Assembly (NCBI GenBank): GCA_902538565.1
Contig: CACBFQ010000001.1
Coordinates: 62,001 to 126,000 of the forward strand
DNA length: 64,000 nt
Source of the DNA: an uncultured Fidelibacterota bacterium
GTDB taxonomy: Bacteria; Fidelibacterota; Marinisomatia; Marinisomatales; Marinisomataceae
Direction of reading: 5' to 3'
The notes beneath the pieces were generated by a model that saw nothing but the letters and a program-made list of their open reading frames with translations, was not told the origin of the DNA and ran no database searches. Made by a program: the position numbers and the translations under genes. Position 1 is the stretch's first letter. Each line of letters starts with the position of its first letter. This document shows positions 26,741 through 35,817 of the stretch, piece by piece.

Positions 26741-27436
26741 TTATTTTTTCTCCAAAAGATCAGGTCTTCTGTCTTTTGTAATTTCTAACTTTTTATCATT
26801 ACGCCATTTTTCAATTGCCTTATGATCGCCAGATAATAATACTTCTGGGACTTTTAATCCATCAATTTCATTAGGCCGCGTAAAATAAGGAGCATCAAGT
26901 AAATCGTCAACAAAAGAATCAGTCATTGCTGAATTTAAATCATTCAAAACACCTGGAATTAATCGTGCAATTGAATCAAAAATAATCATTGTTGATAATT
27001 CACCGTTTGAAATGATAAAATCTCCAATTGATATTTCTAAATCGACATATTTTTCAATAACTCTTTCATCTATACCTTTATAATGTCCACAAATAAAAAT
27101 TAAAGAGCTCTCATTGCTAAGATTACTACTTATTTTATGATTTAAAACTTTTCCTTTTGGCGAAGGAAAAATTATTTTAGGCTTTTTTTGTGATTTTGAT
27201 ATACAATATTCAATAGCGCTAAACAATGGTTCGCACATCATAACCATTCCACTTCCACCTCCATAAGGTTCATCATCGATCTTTTTATAATTATCTTTGG
27301 TGAAACCTCTAAGATTAACAGTTTCAATGGTAAGGAGACCTTTTTTAACCCCTTGATTGGCTATATTATTTTCGATTAGAATATTTATCGAATCAGGGAA
27401 TGGCGTTATAATATAAACTTCCATATCATTTGACAA
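26741..27436 (-). CDS. trmD: tRNA (guanine-37-N1) methyltransferase
   Basis: SPOUT methyltransferase making m1G37, which prevents frameshifting. The 231-residue protein has the trefoil-knot motifs [35 protein letters not shown] and the C-terminal [17 protein letters not shown]-like [11 protein letters not shown]. The start ATG lies 18 bp after the far stop of the rpsP repeat tail (27455). rimM, which usually sits between rpsP and trmD, is absent. Confidence 0.96.
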   Translation of the reverse strand: MSNDMEVYIITPFPDSINILIENNIANQGVKKGLLTIETVNLRGFTKDNYKKIDDEPYGGGSGMVMMCEPLFSAIEYCISKSQKKPKIIFPSPKGKVLNHKISSNLSNESSLIFICGHYKGIDERVIEKYVDLEISIGDFIISNGELSTMIIFDSIARLIPGVLNDLNSAMTDSFVDDLLDAPYFTRPNEIDGLKVPEVLLSGDHKAIEKWRNDKKLEITKDRRPDLLEKK

Positions 27437-27454
27437 AAAATTAAGTTTAAAAAC

Positions 27455-27631
27455 TTATTTTTTTTCTTGTACTGGCTCTTCTTCAGCTTCTTCTACTACT
27501 TTTTCTACAGGAGCCTCTTCAGCTGGTACTTCTTCTGCTGGAGTTTCTTCTGCTTCTTCTACAGGTGCTTCTTCAGCTTCTTCTACAGGTGCTTCTTCTG
27601 CTGGAGTTTCTTCGGCTTCTTCTGCAGGTGC
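27455..27631 (-). pseudogene. out-of-protein remainder of the rpsP repeat tail
   Basis: Past the TAA at 27632-27634 the rpsP frame continues without a break for 58 more codons of the same repeat (units such as PAEEAPVEEAEE), ending VQEKK and TAA at 27455-27457, 18 bp before trmD. At the stop, a TAA replaces the GAA found in equivalent repeat units, and three codons before it a CCT replaces ACT. This looks like a single nonsense change, or a read error, in a tail that was originally 58 residues longer (224 residues in all). Confidence 0.7.
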
Positions 27632-27760
27632 TTATTCTGCTGGAGGTTCTTCGGCTTCTTCTGCAGGTGCTTTATCAGCTGGTGCTTCTTCTGCTGGAGT
27701 TTCTTCGGCTTCTTCTGCAGGTGCTTCTTCTGCAGGTGCTTTCTCAGCTTTTACTTTTTC
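27458..27760 (-). repeat. rpsP: Ala/Glu/Pro-rich tandem repeats at the rpsP 3-prime end
   Basis: Degenerate in-frame repeats encode short units built from P-A-E-E-A, P-V-E-E-A-E-E and P-A-D-K-A. The DNA alternates TCTTCTGC/AGG-type blocks. Low complexity here creates long open frames on the plus strand that are not genes. It is a likely hotspot for slippage and assembly error. Confidence 0.85.
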
Positions 27761-28129
27761 TTTTTTAGCTTCATTAGCCTTAATTCTATCTTGGATTACT
27801 TTATCTCTTTCTTTTTTCCATTCTTCAACAGCTTTATCTATTTCTTTTTCTGACAAACCCTGCTTCATTAAATGCCATCTGTATGATAATCCTGATCTTT
27901 TCATTAATTTGTTTACAGGATCTGTAACTTGTGCTCCAAGCTTCAACCATTCAAGAATTTTATCTTCTTTTAAGGCATAATTTTTCTCTTTATTGCTTTC
28001 AATTGGATTATACCAACCTACTTGCTCTATTGCAGAACCGTCTCTTCTTTTTCGCGAATCAATAATAATAATTCTATAAAAAGGTCTATTCCTACGACCA
28101 ATTCTTTTAAGTCTAATTTTTGTTGCCAT
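27632..28129 (-). CDS. rpsP: 30S ribosomal protein S16 with acidic repeat tail
   Basis: Assembly protein of the 30S subunit. Residues 1-85 are a normal S16 (ATKIRLKRIGRRNRPFYRIIIIDSRKRRDG, then VGWYNPIES and WLKLGAQVTDPV). After a basic helix (EWKKERDKVIQDRIKANEAKK) comes an A/E/P repeat tail, so the product is 165 residues rather than 80-90. Acidic or alanine-rich S16 extensions are known from Bacteroidetes-type genomes. The tail ends at an in-frame TAA inside the repeat, while the frame continues to 27455. It is the first gene of the rpsP-trmD-rplS cluster; rimM is missing. Confidence 0.95.
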   Translation of the reverse strand: MATKIRLKRIGRRNRPFYRIIIIDSRKRRDGSAIEQVGWYNPIESNKEKNYALKEDKILEWLKLGAQVTDPVNKLMKRSGLSYRWHLMKQGLSEKEIDKAVEEWKKERDKVIQDRIKANEAKKEKVKAEKAPAEEAPAEEAEETPAEEAPADKAPAEEAEEPPAE

Positions 28130-28212
28130 AAACTATTTTTCTCTTTTTTTAATTTTGTTATTAAAACAGGCGTAATTTGTTTAAAAGTAATGAATACTAC
28201 AAATGATTTATT

Positions 28213-30276
28213 TTATGAAAAATCAATGGACATAAGTTTTGAAATTCCTTGTTTTTCAGCTGTTACACCATAAATGCAATCTGCTGATTCCATTGTCAAT
28301 TTATTATGAGTTACCATAATAAATTGGGTAGTTTTACTGTAATCTTTTATAACATCAGTAAACTTTTTGATATTTATATCATCAAGAGGTGCATCTATTT
28401 CATCCAATATACAAAATGGGCTTGGCTTGAATTGATAAATAGAAAACAGTAATGCAATTGCAGTTAAGGACTTTTCCCCGGCAGATAACATCTTAAGTGA
28501 GTTATTTCTTTTTCCAGGAGGCTGAGCAAAAATATTTATATCTGAATTTAAGGGATCATTTGGATCAGATAATTCAATTGTACCCTTACCTCCATTGAAA
28601 AAAACTGTAAACATCTTCTCAAAATTTTCTTCTACCTGATTATATGTATCTAAAAACTGTTCTTCAGCTACAATATCAATTTTTTTAATAGCTTCTTTTA
28701 AATTATTTTCTGCATCAATCAAATCAGACCTTTGCTGCAAAAGATTATTCAGTCTTTCAGTTTTTTCTTCATGTTCATCTTTGACCGCCCAATTAATTGG
28801 ACCAATAGAATCTATACTTCTTTTAATTTTTTCTACTCTAAAAACCATATCAGAAATGTTGTATTCTTTCAAATCACTCAAAACAAAATCATTTCCAAAT
28901 TTTTCAGAAATATTCTGCTCAATTTGAGTTTTTTTAATTTTTGATTCTGCAATTTTCATTTCAGCTTCTTTGATTTCATAAAAAAGATCATCTTTGCTAA
29001 ATTTTTCTGAATCGAGCTTTGCTCTTATTGACTCCATCTTAATAAAAGCTTTATTTACTTCATTTTCTTTGTTTTCAAGCTCAAGATTATTTGAATTAAT
29101 TTGATCTTGAATCTTTTTTATTGATGCATCCATTTTAGAAAAATCAAATTCTTTTTCTTTTTTATATTCATCTATTTTGTCTCTGTAATCTTCAATACTA
29201 GCCTTAAGCTTTTCATACTTCTTGTCTGTTTCAATTATGTTTTTTCCACATTCATTACATTCAGAAACAATTTTAAGGTAATCTGTGTCAAAGTGATTAA
29301 GTTGTTTAATCTTCTTTTGAAGCTCATCCTCAAGTAATCCAACACCTTTGGATGATTCTTGATTTTTTTCTTGAATTTCTAAAAGTAGCTTTTCTGTGAG
29401 CTTATCAACCTCTGCTTTCATTTTTGAAAGCGACTCTTTCTCATTTAAATATTTATCTCTTGCATTATCAAATTCGACGGTTTCAATCTCTTTTTTTGAA
29501 GTATTTTTTTGCAAAAGATTATTCTTCTTTTTTAACATCTTTTCTAAAGGGCGAATTATATTATTTAAATCATTAATCCTTGCTGAAGCTAAATCTAATT
29601 CTAATTCTTTTAATTCATTTGTTAGCTTCTCATGCCTTTTAAACCTTTTTAATTGTAAATCTAATGCCTTTACTTGTATTTCAATCTCAACAATTATATC
29701 ATCAATTCTCTCTAAATCTCTTGAATTTAAATCGAACTTTTTCATAGCAGATCTTCTTTTAGCTTTGTACTTATTTACTCCAGCAGCTTCTTCGAACATT
29801 TGCCTTCTACTATCATCTTTATCAGACAATATTTGTTCTATCATATTTAATTCAATTACAGAGTATGCATCTGAGGTTAATCCTGTATCAACAAAAAGAT
29901 TGGAAATATCTTTTAATCTACAATTGTTTCTATTTATAAAATATTCGCTTTCACCAGATCTATATAATCTTCTTCCAATTTCAACTTCTGAGTATTCAAC
30001 AGGTAGCAATCCTTTATTATTTTCAATTGTTAAATAAACCTCACATAGACCTAAAGGATTTACATTGGAAGCACCATTAAAAATCACGTCTTCCATTTTT
30101 GAACTTCTTAATCTTTTAGTCTTTTGCTCACCTAAAACCCATCTGATTGCATCTACAATATTTGTTTTACCGCAACCATTAGGACCGACTATTCCTGTGA
30201 TTCCAGAATTGAAAAGAACAGTTTCTTTTTTTGCAAAAGACTTAAAACCAAAAATTTCTAATTTTGAAATATGCAT
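28213..30276 (-). CDS. smc: miniature SMC ATPase lacking a hinge, with central CxxC
   Basis: Chromosome-organising ABC-type ATPase. Heads are canonical SMC: HISKLEIFGFKSFAKKE, Walker A GPNGCGKTN (31-39), MEDVIFNGASN, QMFEEAAGVNKYKAKRR (about 157-173), the SIGPINWAV segment (about 488-497), signature LSAGEKSLTA (about 595-604) and Walker B CILDEIDAPLDD (about 620). The whole protein is 687 residues against about 1150-1200 normally. No glycine-rich hinge domain is visible; each coiled-coil arm is about 170-190 residues, half of normal. At the exact middle lies ECNECGKNIIE, with C340 and C343, resembling a Rad50 zinc hook. No frameshift is seen. The gene is flanked by rpsP and a HIT gene. Confidence 0.9.
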   Translation of the reverse strand: MHISKLEIFGFKSFAKKETVLFNSGITGIVGPNGCGKTNIVDAIRWVLGEQKTKRLRSSKMEDVIFNGASNVNPLGLCEVYLTIENNKGLLPVEYSEVEIGRRLYRSGESEYFINRNNCRLKDISNLFVDTGLTSDAYSVIELNMIEQILSDKDDSRRQMFEEAAGVNKYKAKRRSAMKKFDLNSRDLERIDDIIVEIEIQVKALDLQLKRFKRHEKLTNELKELELDLASARINDLNNIIRPLEKMLKKKNNLLQKNTSKKEIETVEFDNARDKYLNEKESLSKMKAEVDKLTEKLLLEIQEKNQESSKGVGLLEDELQKKIKQLNHFDTDYLKIVSECNECGKNIIETDKKYEKLKASIEDYRDKIDEYKKEKEFDFSKMDASIKKIQDQINSNNLELENKENEVNKAFIKMESIRAKLDSEKFSKDDLFYEIKEAEMKIAESKIKKTQIEQNISEKFGNDFVLSDLKEYNISDMVFRVEKIKRSIDSIGPINWAVKDEHEEKTERLNNLLQQRSDLIDAENNLKEAIKKIDIVAEEQFLDTYNQVEENFEKMFTVFFNGGKGTIELSDPNDPLNSDINIFAQPPGKRNNSLKMLSAGEKSLTAIALLFSIYQFKPSPFCILDEIDAPLDDINIKKFTDVIKDYSKTTQFIMVTHNKLTMESADCIYGVTAEKQGISKLMSIDFS

Positions 30277-30282
30277 TGTCTA

Positions 30283-30627
30283 TTATCCTGGAGGCCATCC
30301 TAAAGATCTACCTCCAATGAAATGTAGATGAATATGGTAAACTGTTTGACCTCCATCTTTATTACAATTAAAAATAGTCCTATATCCTGATTTATCTATA
30401 CCTAGCTTGATTGCCATCTTTTTAGCTGCTTGAAACATTTTACCAATTAATTCAGTATCCTCAGCATTCAAATCGTTTAATGTCTCAATTTTTTTTTTTG
30501 GAATGATTAAAAGATGTATAGGTGCTACAGGATTAATATCATCAATTATAATTAAATCATCATCTTCATGATGAATAGTAGCAGGGATTTCCCTTAAAAT
30601 TATTTTTTCGAAAATTGTTTTAGTCAT
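30283..30627 (-). CDS. HIT family nucleotide-binding hydrolase
   Basis: 114-residue histidine-triad protein of the HINT/HinT branch (purine nucleoside phosphoramidase type). The nucleotide pocket DDLIIIDDINPVAPIHLLIIPKK and the triad H98-x-H100-x-H102 (VYHIHLHFIGG) with the C-terminal WPPG are present. The cellular substrate is not known for most bacterial members. It overlaps rsmE by 8 bp and precedes smc by 6 bp. Confidence 0.93.
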   Translation of the reverse strand: MTKTIFEKIILREIPATIHHEDDDLIIIDDINPVAPIHLLIIPKKKIETLNDLNAEDTELIGKMFQAAKKMAIKLGIDKSGYRTIFNCNKDGGQTVYHIHLHFIGGRSLGWPPG

Positions 30628-31342
30628 TATTTATCAATAATTCATTTATGATTGATATCAAAGAAACTATAGCAGTTTCAGTCCTTAATATAGTTCTCCC
30701 AAGATTAACTTTAATGAAATTTTTTTCATTTATTATTTTTTTTTCATTCTCTGAAAAATCACCTTCAGGCCCTACAATTAAATTAATTTTTTTATTTTTA
30801 GATAAATTTTTAATTATATCTATTTGTTCAATAATAGTTTTATCTGAATTAATCAAACATACAATATTTACAGATTGATCATCGTACCATTCAGTAAAAT
30901 TTTTTAATTTATTTAATCTTGGAAAATAAGCTCTCATGCTTTGTTTACATGCAGAATGAATCGAAGATAAAAGCTTATCGTGATTTATTGAAGATTTTAC
31001 AGATTTATCAAATCTAATTGGGGTTAATTCATCAACTCCGAGCTCAACAGATTTTTCAAGAGCTATCTTGAATCTATTATTTTTAATTAAAGGCACTGCA
31101 AGATGAATTTTATAATTTCTTTCATGTTTAATAAACTCTTTATTTAAAATTTTACCTTTAACGGCCTTTTTATGCGCTTCATTTACAATAGCTTTGTAAA
31201 TAGTTCCCTGTCCATCTGTAAGAGTTAATTGATCGTTATCTTTAAGCCTAAGGACAGAAACAACATGATGGGATTCTCTTTCATCAAGAACAAAGGTTGA
31301 ATTCTTGATGTTTTCCTTATTTATAAGTGAATAATTACTCAC
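30620..31342 (-). CDS. rsmE: 16S rRNA (uracil-1498-N3) methyltransferase
   Basis: SPOUT-class enzyme of 240 residues that methylates U1498 in 16S rRNA. An N-terminal PUA-like domain (HHVVSVLRLKDNDQLTLTDGQG) precedes the knotted domain with LIVGPEGDFSENE and VNLGRTILRTETAIV, which are the family hallmarks. The start overlaps the outer-membrane protein gene by 8 bp and the stop overlaps the HIT gene by 8 bp. Confidence 0.95.
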   Translation of the reverse strand: MSNYSLINKENIKNSTFVLDERESHHVVSVLRLKDNDQLTLTDGQGTIYKAIVNEAHKKAVKGKILNKEFIKHERNYKIHLAVPLIKNNRFKIALEKSVELGVDELTPIRFDKSVKSSINHDKLLSSIHSACKQSMRAYFPRLNKLKNFTEWYDDQSVNIVCLINSDKTIIEQIDIIKNLSKNKKINLIVGPEGDFSENEKKIINEKNFIKVNLGRTILRTETAIVSLISIINELLINND

Positions 31343-31919
31343 GATTTATCTGATACTTTAGGAATAGATAACCTCCTCCAAAATCATCTTTAGAGTGAAT
31401 TGGTTTATCTACATTTAAGTGGTCATAACCTAGCCCAAGAGATAATGTATTACCTGAAGGTTGAGAAAAATTAATACCAAATCCTAAAGAGGCACCTAAA
31501 TTAGTTTGCGATTCGGTACTGCTCCATTTTTTTGAAAAACTTGAAATTGTCTCATCACCATCAACAGCAATAAAAGGTCCTATTGAAAATGTTATATATG
31601 GCCTTAAACTGTTCGCTATTTGACCATCAAATAAATAATAGTTTGTTCTAAAAAATAAAGGGAAAAGTAAGATATCTTTTTCTCCGGCAACTGTGAACTG
31701 ATTATAGTATGGATCATAAATTGGATATTCATCATTTCTTACATCGTAAAATCTCAAATCTAAACCAATTGAGACGTTTGATTTTTGAAATTTTTCATAT
31801 TCATACCCAAATCCATATCCATTATTTGCAAAAAGAAAATTTATATTTTGAATCTTATCTTGCGCATTCAATGGACCAATCATAAAGATGGTTATTAACA
31901 GAATTATATTTTTATTCAT
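31335..31919 (-). CDS. small outer-membrane beta-barrel protein
   Basis: Predicted outer-membrane protein. Start is set at ATG 31919, giving a clean signal peptide (MNKNIILLITIFMIGPLNAQ); the longer frame to 31937 places five extra residues in front. The mature part (about 175 residues) alternates aromatic and hydrophobic residues in amphipathic strands (GYGFGYEYEKF, VSIGLDLRFYD, LGASLGFGINF, LSLGLGYDHL) and ends YLFLKYQINRE. It resembles OmpW/OmpA-like eight-stranded barrels in design, but no family could be assigned. It shares 8 bp with the small membrane protein upstream. Confidence 0.6.
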   Translation of the reverse strand: MNKNIILLITIFMIGPLNAQDKIQNINFLFANNGYGFGYEYEKFQKSNVSIGLDLRFYDVRNDEYPIYDPYYNQFTVAGEKDILLFPLFFRTNYYLFDGQIANSLRPYITFSIGPFIAVDGDETISSFSKKWSSTESQTNLGASLGFGINFSQPSGNTLSLGLGYDHLNVDKPIHSKDDFGGGYLFLKYQINRE

Positions 31920-32055
31920 TATCTTCAAACTCAGCATCCTTTATTTTTTTAAAATCAATTTTTGTATCTTTTTTAACAATAATTTTTTCATCTTTTTTTG
32001 TTGAAATCCTATATAAAAACCATAAGACTGCTACTGCAATAATGTATTTTATCAT
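31912..32055 (-). CDS. 47-residue single-helix membrane protein, unknown
   Basis: Small frame beginning MIKYIIAVAVLWFLYRIS, followed by a highly charged Lys/Asp/Glu tail (KKDEKIIVKKDTKI and KKIKDAEFEDNE). One N-terminal membrane helix with the tail probably cytoplasmic. It starts 1 bp after the kinase stop and its stop overlaps the ATG of the outer-membrane barrel gene by 8 bp, so the three look translationally coupled. Codon use matches the neighbours. I do not recognise the family; the coding call rests on spacing and on the coherent helix-plus-tail pattern. Confidence 0.6.
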   Translation of the reverse strand: MIKYIIAVAVLWFLYRISTKKDEKIIVKKDTKIDFKKIKDAEFEDNE

Positions 32056-32056
32056 A

Positions 32057-32698
32057 TTATGATGGATTAAAATATTTTATACCTTGATGAGGCTGATGGA
32101 TTTCATTAAGAAGATTTTCAAAATCCTCTGAATTTTCTACAAAGTCTATATTATTTGTATTGATAATTAATAATGGACCTGCTTCATAATTAACAAAAAA
32201 TTCTTGGTAACGTTCATTAACTTGATTGATATAATCTTGTGTTACATGCTTTTCAAAATCTCTACCTCTTTTTTTAATATTCTTCATGAGTCTGGGTGTA
32301 TCTGCCTGTAAATAAACTACCAAATCAGGTTTGACGATATCTTTCTCTAAAATATCAGCAACGTGTGAATAAAGTTTGAATTCTGCTTCTGAATTAAGAG
32401 TAAAATCGGCAAAAAGTCTGTCTTTTTCAAACATATAATCTGTAACTACCCCTTTTTGCAGAAGATTCAATTGTCTAATATCTTTTTGTTGCTGTTGATA
32501 TCTTTGAAGAAGGAAAAAAATTTGTGTCTGAAATGCATTTGATTCTGGATCATCATAAAAATCTTTTAGAAAAGGATTTTCCTCAAATTTCTCAAATACT
32601 TTCCTTGCATTTAGCTTGTCTGCAACAAGTGTGGCAAGACTTGTTTTTCCAACACCTATCGGTCCTTCAATTGCAATGTATATATCTAATTCTTTCAT
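32057..32698 (-). CDS. deoxynucleoside kinase
   Basis: 213-residue salvage kinase of the deoxyadenosine/deoxyguanosine kinase family. P-loop GPIGVGKTS at residues 12-20, substrate-site EENPFLKDFYDD, DYMFEKDRLFA (the D-R motif), and the lid region KRGRDFEKHVTQDY are visible. It phosphorylates deoxynucleosides for dNTP supply; the exact base preference cannot be read from sequence. It overlaps folK by 4 bp. The folK-kinase pairing is common in several phyla. Confidence 0.92.
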   Translation of the reverse strand: MKELDIYIAIEGPIGVGKTSLATLVADKLNARKVFEKFEENPFLKDFYDDPESNAFQTQIFFLLQRYQQQQKDIRQLNLLQKGVVTDYMFEKDRLFADFTLNSEAEFKLYSHVADILEKDIVKPDLVVYLQADTPRLMKNIKKRGRDFEKHVTQDYINQVNERYQEFFVNYEAGPLLIINTNNIDFVENSEDFENLLNEIHQPHQGIKYFNPS

Positions 32699-33204
32699 GC
32701 TTTCTTATCAATAATATATTTTTGAACTACTGAAGTATCAGGACACTTTTCAAGTAAATCAACAATTTTAATATTAGTTTTAGGAAAAATTTCATCTGAA
32801 GCTAGCTCTGCTAAGGGAATCAAAACAAATTTTCTTAATAAAGCCCCTGGATGTGGTATTTGTAAATCCGGAGTATCTATAAAACTATCTTTGAAAATTA
32901 TTATATCAATATCAATTGTTCGAGGTTGATTTTTTTGTCTTTTTTCTTCTCTACCTAACATTCTTTCAATTTCATGAATCTTATCTAAGAGCTGAAAAGC
33001 AGTTAGAGTTGTTTCAAGTTCTAAAACAATGTTAAGAAAAGATGGTTGATTTTCATTATAAAGAGGTTCTGTTTTGTAAAATGAAGAGGATCTTATTTTT
33101 GAAACTTCGATATATGAACCCAACATTGCAATAGATGAGGCAATATTCGATTCTCTATCTCCAATATTTGATCCAATAGATAAATAAACTTTATTTTTAA
33201 ACAT
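32695..33204 (-). CDS. folK: HPPK, folate biosynthesis pyrophosphokinase
   Basis: 2-amino-4-hydroxy-6-hydroxymethyl-dihydropteridine pyrophosphokinase, 169 residues. Signature motifs: YLSIGSNIGDRESN at the start, SSFYKTEPLYNENQPSFLN, and the catalytic RTIDIDIIIF and PHPGALLRKFVLIPLAEL. It makes the pterin pyrophosphate that dihydropteroate synthase uses. It is the first gene of a short unit that runs folK, kinase, small membrane protein, barrel protein, rsmE. Confidence 0.95.
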   Translation of the reverse strand: MFKNKVYLSIGSNIGDRESNIASSIAMLGSYIEVSKIRSSSFYKTEPLYNENQPSFLNIVLELETTLTAFQLLDKIHEIERMLGREEKRQKNQPRTIDIDIIIFKDSFIDTPDLQIPHPGALLRKFVLIPLAELASDEIFPKTNIKIVDLLEKCPDTSVVQKYIIDKKA

Positions 33205-33221
33205 AATACTATTTTACAAAC

Positions 33222-33249
33222 AAAAAACCCTCATATGAGAGGGTTTTTT
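33222..33249 (-). terminator. intrinsic terminator after groEL
   Basis: A6-CCCTC-ATATGA-GAGGG-T6 (arms 33228-33232 and 33239-33243). The A and T tracts extend the stem and allow termination in either direction, but on the minus strand it ends the groES-groEL transcript 30 bp after the groEL stop, insulating folK. Confidence 0.9.
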
Positions 33250-33279
33250 GTATTTTATTTTCAATGAAATGAAAATGAA

Positions 33280-34920
<1,641 letters not shown>

Positions 34921-34930
34921 TTAATCCTCC

Positions 34931-35221
34931 TTATAAAATTGCCAGAACATCACTCTCTCTCATGATAAGCAAGTCTTTGCCTTCATAGGTGATTTCTGTA
35001 CCTGAATATTTACCATATAATACTACGTCGCCTGTCTTAACAGACATTTTGCTAGTAGTACCATCTTCATTATTTTTTCCTGGACCAACCACAACTACAG
35101 TACCTTGTTGAGGTTTTTCTTGAGCAGTATCAGGAAGAATAATTCCACTAGCTGTTGTTTCATCAGCAGCCATTGCTTCTACAACTACTCTATCTTCGAG
35201 TGGTTTAATTTTTAAAGTCAT
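34931..35221 (-). CDS. groES: 10 kDa co-chaperonin GroES
   Basis: 96-residue lid of the chaperonin. Motifs: [35 protein letters not shown] (mobile loop) and [30 protein letters not shown]. It lies 10 bp before groEL in the usual groES-groEL order, with its own AGGAT-type ribosome-binding site before the ATG at 35221. Confidence 0.98.
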   Translation of the reverse strand: MTLKIKPLEDRVVVEAMAADETTASGIILPDTAQEKPQQGTVVVVGPGKNNEDGTTSKMSVKTGDVVLYGKYSGTEITYEGKDLLIMRESDVLAIL

Positions 35222-35379
35222 TGTTTCATCCTTTTGTTAGTTAAATAATCTAAAATTATCAATGCAAAAAATGTGCCATTAAACATTTTGACTATTTTTT
35301 ATGCAAAAATGTCATATTTACTCATTTTTTGCACGGTAATTTTAAAATTTAGTAGCTTAAAAAACAAATGAAATATTAA
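35222..35379 (-). promoter_or_regulatory. groESL leader with three TGCAAAAA(A)TG copies
   Basis: The 158-bp gap upstream of groES is the likely groESL promoter region. It holds two direct copies, TGCAAAAAATG (35263-35273) and TGCAAAAATG (35302-35311), and an inverted one, CATTTTTTGCA (35323-35333). On the transcribed strand each gives a TTGCAT- or TTGCAC-like hexamer, one followed after about 17 bp by TTTAAT, which could be -35/-10 elements. No CIRCE repeat is present. The regulator is unknown. Confidence 0.4.
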
Positions 35380-35817
35380 TTATCTGCCTGTACTACCAAA
35401 TCCTCCTTCTCCTCGGCTCGATTCAGACAACTCTTCCACTAATTCAAAATCAATAGGAGAACTATCAACAGCAACTAATTGAAAATATCTTTCTCCTCTT
35501 TTAATATGGAAATCTTTATCATATATATTATCAACCATACCAACTAACTCACCTCTATAACCACCATCAATTAGACCAATTGAATTAGCAAGTCTCAATG
35601 GAGTTTTAGATATACTAGACCTTGGAAATAAATAGTACGCTTTGTTATCTAAATTTTCGCAAGCTATTTGTAGTGGAATTGGTTGTGTACTTTTGGCTGG
35701 AATAGTCTGATCTTCAACAATAAATAAATCTAATCCAGCATCGCCAGAATGAAAATGTGAATGATTTTCATAGAGCTCTTTTGCTCTAGCATTAAAAGCT
35801 TTAATCCTTAATTTCAT
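35380..35817 (-). CDS. dut: dUTP diphosphatase
   Basis: Trimeric dUTPase of 145 residues that hydrolyses dUTP to dUMP, keeping uracil out of DNA. All five motifs are seen: GDAGLDLF, PRSSISKT, GLIDGGYRGELVG (uracil-binding hairpin), RGERYFQLV and the P-loop-like C-terminal RGEGGFGSTGR. It overlaps the MscS gene by 17 bp and is followed by the groESL promoter region. Confidence 0.96.
   Translation of the reverse strand: MKLRIKAFNARAKELYENHSHFHSGDAGLDLFIVEDQTIPAKSTQPIPLQIACENLDNKAYYLFPRSSISKTPLRLANSIGLIDGGYRGELVGMVDNIYDKDFHIKRGERYFQLVAVDSSPIDFELVEELSESSRGEGGFGSTGR

Noticed and set aside
27467-27853. Long plus-strand open frames rich in F, C and S over the rpsP tail
   Set aside because: They are antisense shadows of an AEP-rich repeat with GAA/GCA codons; low complexity and no start signal.
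29396-30037. 213-codon plus-strand frame across the smc gene
   Set aside because: Fully antisense to well-conserved SMC head and arm codons; composition reflects the reverse strand.
28213-30276. Reading the miniature SMC as SbcC/Rad50 or RecN
   Set aside because: Both heads carry SMC-specific segments (MEDVIFNGASN, EEAAGVNKYK, SIGPINW) and no Mre11-type nuclease gene is adjacent; only the middle is Rad50-like.
35222-35379. CIRCE element for HrcA before groESL
   Set aside because: No TTAGCACTC-N9-GAGTGCTAA-like pair exists; only the TGCAAAAA(A)TG copies do.
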